In this document: in pieces, positions 1 to 4,780 of the stretch
Position numbering within the stretch: the stretch's first letter is position 1
Layout: each line of letters opens with the position of its first letter
DNA from: an uncultured Carnobacteriaceae bacterium
Lineage (GTDB): Bacteria; Bacillota; Bacilli; Lactobacillales; Aerococcaceae
Assembly (NCBI GenBank): GCA_938039195.1
Contig: CALHVK010000063.1
Location: 1-5,921 of the forward strand
Direction: 5' to 3'
Length of the DNA stretch: 5,921 nucleotides
Notes under the pieces: model-generated
Database searches by the model: none
Seen by the model: only the letters and a program-made list of their open reading frames with translations
Told to the model about the DNA's origin: nothing
Position numbers and translations under genes: made by a program

Positions 1-116
1 GAACTCGGGCTCACAGGACTGACGTCCACTTCCTGATATGTCCGCACGACTCGTTCCGAGTCCCTTGCGGCATATCAGTCCAGTGGTTCAGTCCTGAGCG
101 TTCGCCCTCATATCCT
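1..116 (-). repeat. Structured palindromic repeat, copy 1 (cut by window start)
   Basis: Read on the minus strand this begins AGGATATGAGGGCG (116 downward) and ends CCCGAGTTC at base 1. It matches unit 4330-4452 closely at both ends and in the hairpin core. It folds into one long interrupted hairpin. On plus coordinates the arms are 14-22 with 88-96 (9 bp), 26-30 with 82-86, 33-40 with 71-78 (8 bp), 42-46 with 66-70, and 48-53 with 57-62 around a three-base loop (GAA on the minus strand). Its first bases supply the last codons and the TGA of folT, so it lies in the folT 3' end. It probably continues for a few bases, or as further units, left of the window. It has no U-run inside the window, so a terminator role is not shown. 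Confidence 0.85.
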
Positions 117-647
117 GTATTTCTCTATTAAAATTTTCATGGTTTTGTTTGAAAAGAGCACGGTTAGGATGGCGGTATTCAATGGGAGTGTGATCATATT
201 TTTCAGGATTCGCAGTGGCATAATGACGGCGAAAGCTTTCCCTGTCATCATATGCACCCAGATTGAATTCAGTCCGAGGTTACAGAAGATGGTGACGAGT
301 AATACTGCTATAAAGATTTGTTCCCATCTAAGTGGTCTCTTATATAAGAAGTATCCATAGATGAGTCCTCCGACAAGGGCTGTGAGTGTGTATCCGATGA
401 AGAATTGGCCACTCTTCCCGCTGAAGAAGTTCCCGAGGATATCGACTAGGATTCCCACAAGCGCTGCACGCCATGGTCCAAGCATCACCCCTGCGATGGC
501 TGCTCCGATAAACCCGAAGCCGATTTGTACGTAGAGGCCGAATTTAATTTTCGGCAACATTTCCATGACAAGACGAATGGCTACGACCATCGCCATCACT
601 GTAATGTCCAGTGTTCTTTTTCGATTGTATTTCTTTGTATTTTCCAT
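108..647 (-). CDS. folT: Folate ECF transporter substrate-binding subunit (S component)
   Basis: This is a 179-residue integral membrane protein, the usual size for an ECF S component. It would bind folate and work with the shared EcfT, EcfA and EcfA' module, none of which is in this window. About six hydrophobic stretches are visible. TM1 carries an AxxxA motif (A19-A23), the type known to contact EcfT. The IGFGFIGAAIAGVMLGP segment (42-58), the NSIWVHMMTGK segment (127-137) and the basic R146-LKN segment are typical of the FolT family. The THF riboswitch in its leader independently supports folate as the substrate. The start at 647 was chosen because AAAGGAG lies 8 bases upstream. An in-frame ATG at 683 has no ribosome binding site and would put the extra residues over the SD hairpin. 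The stop codon lies inside repeat copy 1, so the last two or three residues may have been set by that element. Confidence 0.9.
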   Translation of the reverse strand: MENTKKYNRKRTLDITVMAMVVAIRLVMEMLPKIKFGLYVQIGFGFIGAAIAGVMLGPWRAALVGILVDILGNFFSGKSGQFFIGYTLTALVGGLIYGYFLYKRPLRWEQIFIAVLLVTIFCNLGLNSIWVHMMTGKAFAVIMPLRILKNMITLPLNTAILTVLFSNKTMKILIEKYRI

Positions 648-655
648 ATTAGCAT

Positions 656-674
656 CTCCTTTACTTGTAAAGAG
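656..674 (-). promoter_or_regulatory. Ribosome binding site hairpin of folT
   Basis: On the minus strand CTCTTTAC (674-667) can pair with GTAAAGGAG (664-656), leaving a CAAG-type loop and one bulged G. The second arm is the folT Shine-Dalgarno sequence, 8 bases before the ATG at 647. This is seen directly. That it hides the ribosome binding site and is controlled by the riboswitch just upstream is inference. THF riboswitches in several Firmicutes are known or predicted to act on translation. Confidence 0.55.
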
Positions 675-711
675 TTGCTCCATTTAACTACTTCTATTTC
701 TAGTGTTGTTT

Positions 712-815
712 AAATGCAGCGAATGCGACTAAATTACCGCAATGTTCCCATTTTCGTCCCAGTGGCAACATTCCATCCTCCGGGCACTTAACGCAATAAA
801 GTCTACTCTGATTTT
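712..815 (-). promoter_or_regulatory. Tetrahydrofolate (THF) riboswitch
   Basis: The minus strand shows the conserved blocks of the THF (folT) riboswitch in order: AGAGTAGA, GCGTTAAGTG (794-785), GGATGGAATGTTGCC (778-764), then GCGGTAA and CGCATTCGCT. P1 can form between AAATCAG (814-808) and CTGCATTT (719-712) with one bulged C. P2 forms between 792-803 and 727-739. P3 includes AATGTT (772-767) with AACATT (746-741). The family binds reduced folates and sits before folate transport or synthesis genes, which fits the folT gene starting 65 bases downstream. No U-rich terminator lies between the aptamer and the gene, so translational rather than transcriptional control is more likely. Identification is by recalled consensus, not by a covariance-model search. 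Confidence 0.9.
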
Positions 816-829
816 AGGTTCTAGAAAAT

Positions 830-847
830 TTAGTTCCTACTTTCCAT
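830..847 (-). other. Possible five-codon leader ORF before the THF riboswitch
   Basis: On the minus strand an AGAAAGGAG sequence is followed after four bases by ATG and the codons for M-E-S-R-N, then TAA. It lies in the folT leader between the presumed transcription start and the aptamer. The SD is strong but its spacing is short, and so small an ORF can arise by chance. No function is assigned. Confidence 0.25.
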
Positions 848-871
848 GAATCTCCTTTCTTACTCTTGGTT

Positions 872-900
872 AGAATACCTGTCCTTTCTTGTTGCGTCAA
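872..900 (-). promoter_or_regulatory. folT promoter
   Basis: The minus strand reads TTGACG (900-895), a 17-base spacer, then TATTCT (877-872), a good sigma-70/SigA match. The transcript would start near 865 and carry a leader of about 218 nt that contains the riboswitch. Confidence 0.75.
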
Positions 901-1013
901 GCAAACATGATTTTTCTTCGTTTAAACCGTTCAAACCTGAATGAAAACTTGCTCCCAATATTTTTCATAACTTTTATTAAATATTTCACTTAAAATTTAT
1001 ATAACGTTTAAGA

Positions 1014-1042
1014 TTGATACCGTTTTCCCCAACGTGTATAAT
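1014..1042 (+). promoter_or_regulatory. Promoter of the AraC-regulator/acetyltransferase operon
   Basis: TTGATA at 1014-1019, a 17-base spacer and a perfect TATAAT at 1037-1042 give a start near 1049, about 30 bases before the ATG at 1079. Two similar 10-mers, ATAACGTTTA (1001) and ATACCGTTTT (1017), are 16 bases apart over the -35 region and could be a regulator site. The stretch 938-1013 is AT-rich and holds no gene. Confidence 0.75.
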
Positions 1043-1078
1043 ATTCTTAACTCTCTTTACAAATAGAAAGGTTAGACA

Positions 1079-1927
1079 ATGAGCAATGAACGTTATTTAA
1101 TGATGGAATCCGATATTAAGAGCTTATCGTTTCAATTGGAATCTATCACAAAATCTAAATATGACAGCGACTGGCATAGTACGCTCCATACGCACCCTTT
1201 TACGGAATTATTTTACGTTGTAGACGGAAAAGGCGAGTTTAATATTCAAGGCCAACGTTTTCCTGTAAAAGCAAACGACTTTGTCATTATCAATCCGCAG
1301 GTAGAACATACAGAATTATCTTCTCCAGATGAACCGCTGGAATATATTGTATTAGGCATTAAGGGGCTCTCTTTCTCAAACTTAACACCTGTCTCAGAAG
1401 GTGGACATCCATTTTCATTCTTCAACTTGCGAGATGAGCAAAAAGACATCTTGCGTTATTTGAATGCGATGGTACAAGAGGCCACTTCCCAATCGATGAG
1501 CTACGAATTAGTGTGCCATAACTTATTAGAAATCTTATTAATTAAAATTTTGCGTCACCAACACTTCGACCTTGAAGTCGGCAAACAAAGCAAGGCGACA
1601 AAGGATATTTCGTTTATTAAACACTACTTAGAAACGTACTATCACGAAAGTATTCAGCTAGAAGATCTCGCTTCGATGACGCACTTGAGCCGTTTCTATA
1701 TTTCACACAGCTTTAAGAAAGAAATCGGCATGTCTCCGATGGAATATTTGATTGCCATCCGGATTAAAGAAAGCAAGATTTTACTACGAACAACGAATTA
1801 CTCGATTTCTCAAGTGGCGGATATTGTTGGATTTACCACTCCAACGTATTTCTCAAAACAATTCCGTAAGAGCACAGGGATTTCGCCAACGGATTATCGG
1901 GAACAATATCAAGGAGTTCAGAAATGA
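1079..1927 (+). CDS. AraC-family transcriptional regulator with N-terminal cupin domain
   Basis: This 282-residue cytoplasmic DNA-binding regulator has the normal length for the family. The N-terminal cupin/AraC-binding domain (about 30-100) shows H37-T-H39 and E43 followed by GKGEFNIQG, and later NPQVEHTE (H77). This part would sense a small effector, often a sugar, which cannot be named from the sequence. The C-terminal AraC domain (about 178-275) has two helix-turn-helix units: LEDLASMTHLSRFYISHSFKK (194-214) and ISQVADIVGFTTPTYFSKQF (243-262). Each is followed by the family's G-x-SP-x-x-Y motif, at 217 and 267. AAAGG lies 7 bases before the ATG. It overlaps the acetyltransferase gene by ATGA, so the two are translated together. 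It may control its own promoter, or the divergent folT, but no sugar genes are adjacent to suggest a regulon. Confidence 0.9.
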   Translation: MSNERYLMMESDIKSLSFQLESITKSKYDSDWHSTLHTHPFTELFYVVDGKGEFNIQGQRFPVKANDFVIINPQVEHTELSSPDEPLEYIVLGIKGLSFSNLTPVSEGGHPFSFFNLRDEQKDILRYLNAMVQEATSQSMSYELVCHNLLEILLIKILRHQHFDLEVGKQSKATKDISFIKHYLETYYHESIQLEDLASMTHLSRFYISHSFKKEIGMSPMEYLIAIRIKESKILLRTTNYSISQVADIVGFTTPTYFSKQFRKSTGISPTDYREQYQGVQK

Positions 1928-2487
1928 TTCGACAACCTAAGCGCGATGAACGACGACAAATCATCCCTCTGATTGAACTGATTATGCAAGATATGGAACT
2001 GCCAATCTTGGAACATACGAGCCCGGAAATGCTCTACGCGATGCTAGAAGAAGCCATGCTCGACGATCAGTTTCGCTACGGACTAAAGAACACCCTCGTC
2101 TATATTCATGACGGAAAAGTCGCTGGGGCCATCTTTGGCTACCACGGACACTTAGAAGATGCGATTGACGACCCGTTTCACCGATTGTACGAGGATTACA
2201 ATACCCCGCATCAAATCCCGCTCTACGAGGATAAGGAGACGATGCCAGGCGAATGGTACATCGATATTTTAGCGGTCTATCCCGAATATCGTCGTCTTGG
2301 AATCGGCCGTAAATTATTGGTCGAAGTAGAAAACTTAGCGCGTCAACAAGGGGCTACCAAAATCGCCCTCAACTGCGAGAAGGATAATACGAAGGCCTAC
2401 AAATTATACGAAAAACTCGGCTACACGCCTGAAAGTGAACGTGTACTGAGCGGTCATCCGTATTACCATATGACAAAAGCCTTATAA
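1924..2487 (+). CDS. GNAT-family N-acetyltransferase
   Basis: This 187-residue soluble enzyme would transfer an acetyl group from acetyl-CoA to an amine. The acceptor is unknown. Motif A is clear: WYIDILAVYPEYRRLGIGRKLL (111-132) with the R/Q-x-x-G-x-G pyrophosphate loop at R123, G126 and G128. Motif B follows as IALNCEKDNTKAYKLYEKLGY (147-167), with N155 and Y162 in the usual places. The N-terminal half (1-75) is the variable acceptor side. An acidic insertion (78-108, LEDAIDDPF and YEDYNTPHQ) between the first strands and motif A is longer than in minimal GNATs. AAGGAG lies 7 bases before the ATG, within the end of the regulator gene, and the 4-base overlap implies coupling. The regulator may control this enzyme, but that is inferred only from the operon. 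Confidence 0.88.
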   Translation: MIRQPKRDERRQIIPLIELIMQDMELPILEHTSPEMLYAMLEEAMLDDQFRYGLKNTLVYIHDGKVAGAIFGYHGHLEDAIDDPFHRLYEDYNTPHQIPLYEDKETMPGEWYIDILAVYPEYRRLGIGRKLLVEVENLARQQGATKIALNCEKDNTKAYKLYEKLGYTPESERVLSGHPYYHMTKAL

Positions 2488-2527
2488 AAAATCCCTCTCT
2501 GGACAAAATCGTTCAAAGAGAGATTTT
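2488..2527 (+). terminator. Weak hairpin after the acetyltransferase gene
   Basis: AAAAT-CC-CTCTCT (2488-2500) pairs with AGAGAG-ATTTT (2517-2527), with a 16-base loop and two unpaired C. It starts right after the TAA. The following tract is ATTTTATAAAA rather than a clean U-run, so it may be only an auxiliary terminator or a 3'-end stabiliser. Confidence 0.4.
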
Positions 2528-2529
2528 AT

Positions 2530-2563
2530 AAAATGTAACTTATATGTTACATTTTGCTTTTTT
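2530..2563 (+). terminator. Intrinsic terminator of the regulator/acetyltransferase operon
   Basis: AAAATGTAAC (2530-2539), a six-base loop and GTTACATTTT (2546-2555) form a perfect 10-bp stem, followed by GC and six T (2558-2563). The tail is on the plus strand, which points to the operon ending at 2487. Confidence 0.75.
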
Positions 2564-2572
2564 CAAAACGAA

Positions 2573-2603
2573 AAGAGACTCGAAATTTCGAGTCTCTTAT
2601 TTT
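2573..2603. terminator. Bidirectional terminator between convergent genes
   Basis: Bases 2573-2598 are a perfect 26-bp palindrome with arms AAGAGACTCGA and TCGAGTCTCTT around AATT. On the plus strand it is followed by ATTTTTG. On the minus strand it is followed by TTCGTTTTG. It can end the oppA-like transcript (stop at 2615) and back up the terminator at 2530-2563. Confidence 0.8.
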
Positions 2604-2614
2604 TGCTTCTATGA

Positions 2615-4237
2615 TTATTTTACAGAGGCTTGACGGAGGTTGATTGTACGTCCGAATGGAAGTACTTCGAATCCGTCTACGTTTTCAGCAAGTAAGTAGC
2701 TTTGGCTTGCTTGGTAGATTGGAGCGATAGCCACATCATCCATCACGATTTTTTCAGCCGCAATCATTTGTTTGTAACGTTCTGCTGGCTTCGTTGCGTA
2801 TGTTGTTTTCACTTCAGCAACGGCTTTATCGTAGGCTTCGCTTGAGTAGTTCCCGAAGTTGATTCCTCCACCTGTTACGTATTGTTCTAAGAAGTTTACT
2901 GGATCTTGATAGTCAGGTGCCCATGTTCCGAAGAAGAAGTCGAAATCATCTGCACGTTGTAATTCAAGACGGTTTTTCAATGGCACTGATTTAATGTTCA
3001 ATGTCACGCCTGGTAAGTTCTTTTGGATTTGCGCTTGTAAATATTCGCCAACCACTTTCGCACTACCTGCATCTGACGTTAATAAGGTCACTTCGATTGT
3101 GTCCATCCCTAATTCTTGTTTAGCTTTTGCTAATTCTTTTTGCGCTTCTTCTACATTGTAGCTGAGTAAGTCGCCACGGTCTTCCACATAATCTTTCCCC
3201 GTTTCTGGGTTTTCAGCAAATCCCTTTGGAACAAGACCATTTGAAACGATTGAGCCGTCTTTTAACACGTTGTTTACAAGAGCCGCTTTATCGTAAGCCA
3301 TCGCAATCGCACGACGGAAGTGTTTGTTTCCTGTGATTTTGCGTTCTACGTTGAAATTCATGTACCCCATTGTTGCTTTTGGAATAGCGTGATACGTTGG
3401 TTGCGTTTTATATTGATCGACGAATTGTTCGCTGATTGTTGTGTATTGGACTTGTTTTCCGTCAAATAATTGAACAGAAGTCGCTACTTCTTTCGATACA
3501 TTCACAGTAACGTTTTGTAATTGAACGTTTGCTGCATCCCAGTAACCGTCGTTCTTCACAAGTTTCCAAGAAAGTTCAGAACCTGTCCATCCTTCTAATT
3601 TGAACGGTCCGTTTGTCACGATTGAATCTGCTGAAGAACCGTATCCTTCGCCTTTTTCTTTCGCCACTTTTTCAGATTGTGGTAAGAAACGTGACCCTGT
3701 TAATAATTTTGGTAAATATGGAGCAGGATTTTCAAGCGTGATTTCTAATGTTTTATCATCAATCGCTTTAACCCCTAATTCTTCTGTCGATAATTCGCCT
3801 GAACGAATTTTCTTCGCGTTTTTGAACACATCAGCCGATTGCGCCACGTGTCCTTCTTTAGGGTCTACTAATTTACGGTAAGTGTACACGAAGTCGCCTG
3901 CTGTTACAGGAGTTCCGTCAGACCATTTTGCATCACGTAATTTAAACGTATATACAAGGCCGTCCGCACTCACAGTTGGCTCTTCTGCTGCCATTCCTAA
4001 TTCAACTTTATTGTCTTTAGTGACACGATATAATCCTTCAAAAATTTGCCCTAACATATCTGAGCTCGGAACATCATCGTAGTCCGCGCTATCTAATGTT
4101 GCTAACTCTCCGAATGTTGTAATTGTTAAACTTTGTTGATTACCTGATGTCGATGTCGATGTTGAATTGCCACCACATGCAGCCAAACCTAACGAAACAA
4201 GTAGTGTAGTCATTAATAATTTGGTTGATTTTTTCAT
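2615..4237 (-). CDS. oppA: Peptide ABC transporter substrate-binding lipoprotein (OppA-like)
   Basis: This 540-residue extracellular lipoprotein of the SBP_bac_5 family would bind oligopeptides and pass them to an Opp-type permease. It has a basic start (MKKSTK), a hydrophobic signal segment (7-19) and the lipobox LAAC with C21 as the lipidated residue. A Ser/Thr linker (NSTSTSTSG, 24-32) is encoded by a short GAYGTC-type repeat. The family signature is YTFKLRDAKWSDGTPVTAGD (96-115), and the C-terminal region NFGNYSSEAYDKAVAEV is also typical. AAGGAG lies 7 bases before the ATG. It stands alone: no oppBCDF genes are visible, so it either serves a permease encoded elsewhere or binds a special peptide such as a pheromone or nutrient, as several orphan OppA homologues do. 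Ligand specificity cannot be read from the sequence. The symbol is a family name rather than proof of orthology. Confidence 0.9.
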   Translation of the reverse strand: MKKSTKLLMTTLLVSLGLAACGGNSTSTSTSGNQQSLTITTFGELATLDSADYDDVPSSDMLGQIFEGLYRVTKDNKVELGMAAEEPTVSADGLVYTFKLRDAKWSDGTPVTAGDFVYTYRKLVDPKEGHVAQSADVFKNAKKIRSGELSTEELGVKAIDDKTLEITLENPAPYLPKLLTGSRFLPQSEKVAKEKGEGYGSSADSIVTNGPFKLEGWTGSELSWKLVKNDGYWDAANVQLQNVTVNVSKEVATSVQLFDGKQVQYTTISEQFVDQYKTQPTYHAIPKATMGYMNFNVERKITGNKHFRRAIAMAYDKAALVNNVLKDGSIVSNGLVPKGFAENPETGKDYVEDRGDLLSYNVEEAQKELAKAKQELGMDTIEVTLLTSDAGSAKVVGEYLQAQIQKNLPGVTLNIKSVPLKNRLELQRADDFDFFFGTWAPDYQDPVNFLEQYVTGGGINFGNYSSEAYDKAVAEVKTTYATKPAERYKQMIAAEKIVMDDVAIAPIYQASQSYLLAENVDGFEVLPFGRTINLRQASVK

Positions 4238-4262
4238 AACAATTCTCCTTTGCTGGTATAAT
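4233..4262 (+). promoter_or_regulatory. Extended -10 promoter facing the repeat array
   Basis: TGGTATAAT at 4254-4262 is a perfect TGnTATAAT extended -10 element. A weak -35 (TTCATA, 4233-4238) lies 18 bases upstream. The start would be near 4269, about 60 bases before the first repeat unit. No credible plus-strand CDS begins before 4781, so its product should be noncoding RNA. Confidence 0.6.
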
Positions 4263-4264
4263 CC

Positions 4265-4278
4265 ATCGCCTATGCGAT
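4265..4278. promoter_or_regulatory. Small palindrome between divergent promoters
   Basis: ATCGC (4265-4269), a four-base spacer and GCGAT (4274-4278) form an inverted repeat. It covers the predicted start sites of both the oppA-like gene and the rightward RNA. It could be an operator or an RNA hairpin in the oppA leader. No known regulator consensus was recognised. Confidence 0.3.
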
Positions 4279-4284
4279 AGATAC

Positions 4285-4312
4285 ATCATAGCATGGATAC
4301 CCAAACCACCAA
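4285..4312 (-). promoter_or_regulatory. Promoter of the oppA-like gene
   Basis: The minus strand reads TTGGTG (4312-4307), a 16-base spacer ending in TGC, then TATGAT (4290-4285). The TG-C-TATGAT arrangement is an extended -10. The start would be near 4278, giving a leader of about 40 nt. The -35 match is weak. Confidence 0.5.
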
Positions 4313-4329
4313 AATTTAATGCCTACACC

Positions 4330-4452
4330 AGGATACGAGGGCGAACGCTCAGGGACGAATCATTGGAAACAAACACCGCAAGGGACTTGGAACAAGTCGT
4401 GCGGATGTTTGTTGAAATGGACGTCGGCCCTGTGAGCCCGAGTTCAACTCCA
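4330..4452 (+). repeat. Structured palindromic repeat, unit 2
   Basis: It starts AGGATACGAGGGCG and ends GAGTTCAACTCCA. Paired arms run from outside in: 4339-4342 with 4436-4439 (GGGC/GCCC), 4350-4358 with 4424-4432 (one A-G mismatch), 4360-4364 with 4416-4420, 4368-4375 with 4406-4413 (AACAAACA/TGTTTGTT), 4376-4380 with 4400-4404, and 4384-4389 with 4393-4398 around GAA. It is the closest relative of copy 1 (1-116, opposite strand). The differences fall largely in the stems and mostly keep pairing. Confidence 0.85.
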
Positions 4453-4572
4453 AGGATGTGAGACATCGCGCTCAGAAATGGAACGTTGGACTCGAACGCC
4501 GGAAGGAACGTGAAACGTTCTGCGGACGTTTGAGGAAACGCACGCCATTTCTGCGATGGCGAACTCAACTAC
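4453..4572 (+). repeat. Structured palindromic repeat, unit 3
   Basis: It starts AGGATGTGAGAC directly after unit 2 and ends GAACTCAACTAC. The arms are 4464-4468 with 4554-4558 (CATCG/CGATG), 4473-4481 with 4545-4553 (CAGAAATGG/CCATTTCTG), 4484-4487 with 4537-4540, 4491-4498 with 4527-4534 (one G-U pair), 4499-4501 with 4523-4525, and 4506-4511 with 4515-4520 around GAA. Stem sequences differ almost completely from unit 2, but stem order, most lengths and the GGA/GAA internal loop are kept. Confidence 0.85.
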
Positions 4573-4685
4573 AGGATGTGAGGCAGAAAAACAGAAGACA
4601 AAAAAGAGCTCACAGTGTGAGCTCTTTTTGCTTTTCTTGAATTCCAAACCATTCACACTGCGAAGAGCTCTCAGAACTCAACTAC
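4573..4685 (+). repeat. Variant repeat unit 4 with terminator hairpin as its core
   Basis: The unit start AGGATGTGAGGCAG (4573-4586) and unit end CTGCGA...GAACTCAACTAC (4658-4685) are both present and 113 bases apart, close to the 120-123 of the full units. The usual layered hairpin is replaced by an A/T-rich segment holding the strong terminator at 4601-4629. GCAG (4583-4586) can still pair with CTGC (4658-4661). It is either a degenerate unit into which a terminator evolved, or a specialised end module. Confidence 0.6.
4601..4636 (+). terminator. Strong intrinsic terminator of the repeat RNA
   Basis: AAAAAGAGCTCACA (4601-4614) and TGTGAGCTCTTTTT (4616-4629) are perfect complements around one G. 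In practice this gives a GAGCTCA stem with a CAGTG loop. It is followed by GCTTTTCTTG. The A and U tracts on either side make it possible in both directions. It lies 152 bases before the next gene. Confidence 0.85.
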
Positions 4686-4722
4686 TGCATTTTAGTAATT
4701 GCACATCCCCCTGAACTCCCCC

Positions 4723-4751
4723 TTGCCTTTCTCTCCTATCTCCATTACCAT
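4723..4751 (+). promoter_or_regulatory. Possible weak promoter of the membrane protein gene
   Basis: TTGCCT (4723-4728), 17 bases, then TACCAT (4746-4751), four of six matches in each box. It is placed about 30 bases before the ATG at 4781. Nothing else stands out in 4686-4780, which is pyrimidine-rich. Confidence 0.35.
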
Positions 4752-4780
4752 AGAACTTACAAGAAAAAGGAGTTTTTCAT

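Larger units (their letters stand above)
4269..4636 (+). ncRNA. Predicted structured noncoding RNA built from tandem repeat units
   Basis: The predicted transcript runs from the extended -10 promoter (start near 4269) to the U-tract and tail of the terminator at 4601-4629. It contains two complete folded units (4330-4452 and 4453-4572) and the beginning of a third. Each full unit forms a long hairpin of about 35 base pairs with conserved internal loops and a GAA end loop. The two units differ in stem sequence but keep pairing, which suggests selection on the RNA fold. No ORF here has a usable ribosome binding site or a recognisable product. Function is unknown. It could be a trans-acting RNA, a protein-binding RNA, or a transcribed mobile repeat like pneumococcal BOX elements. 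Exact ends are inferred. Confidence 0.5.

Noticed and set aside
648..683. Upstream folT start at 683
   Set aside because: It is in frame but has no ribosome binding site, and the extra 12 codons cover the SD hairpin of the better start at 647.
139..713. Plus-strand open frames opposite folT and its leader
   Set aside because: They are shadows of folT and the riboswitch region, with no SD and no recognisable product.
2530..2555. ATGTAAC-N6-GTTACAT as a regulator operator
   Set aside because: It is followed by a U-run and sits after a gene end with no promoter to control, so a terminator is the simpler reading.
3600..4082. Plus-strand open frames inside the oppA-like gene
   Set aside because: They are antisense shadows of a well-supported lipoprotein gene and show no family features or start signals.
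4436..4452. tRNA T-arm-like GAGTTCAACTC
   Set aside because: It resembles a T-loop but has only a short stem, is not kept in the next unit, and no acceptor stem or anticodon arm is present.
4323..4656. Short open frames on both strands across the repeat array (60-81 codons)
   Set aside because: They have no convincing ribosome binding sites, give unlikely protein sequences, and exist because palindromic stems keep frames open on both strands. The RNA fold explains the conservation better.
4330..4685. CRISPR array
   Set aside because: Units are about 120 bp, contiguous and self-complementary through their length, with no short identical repeats separated by unique spacers and no cas genes.
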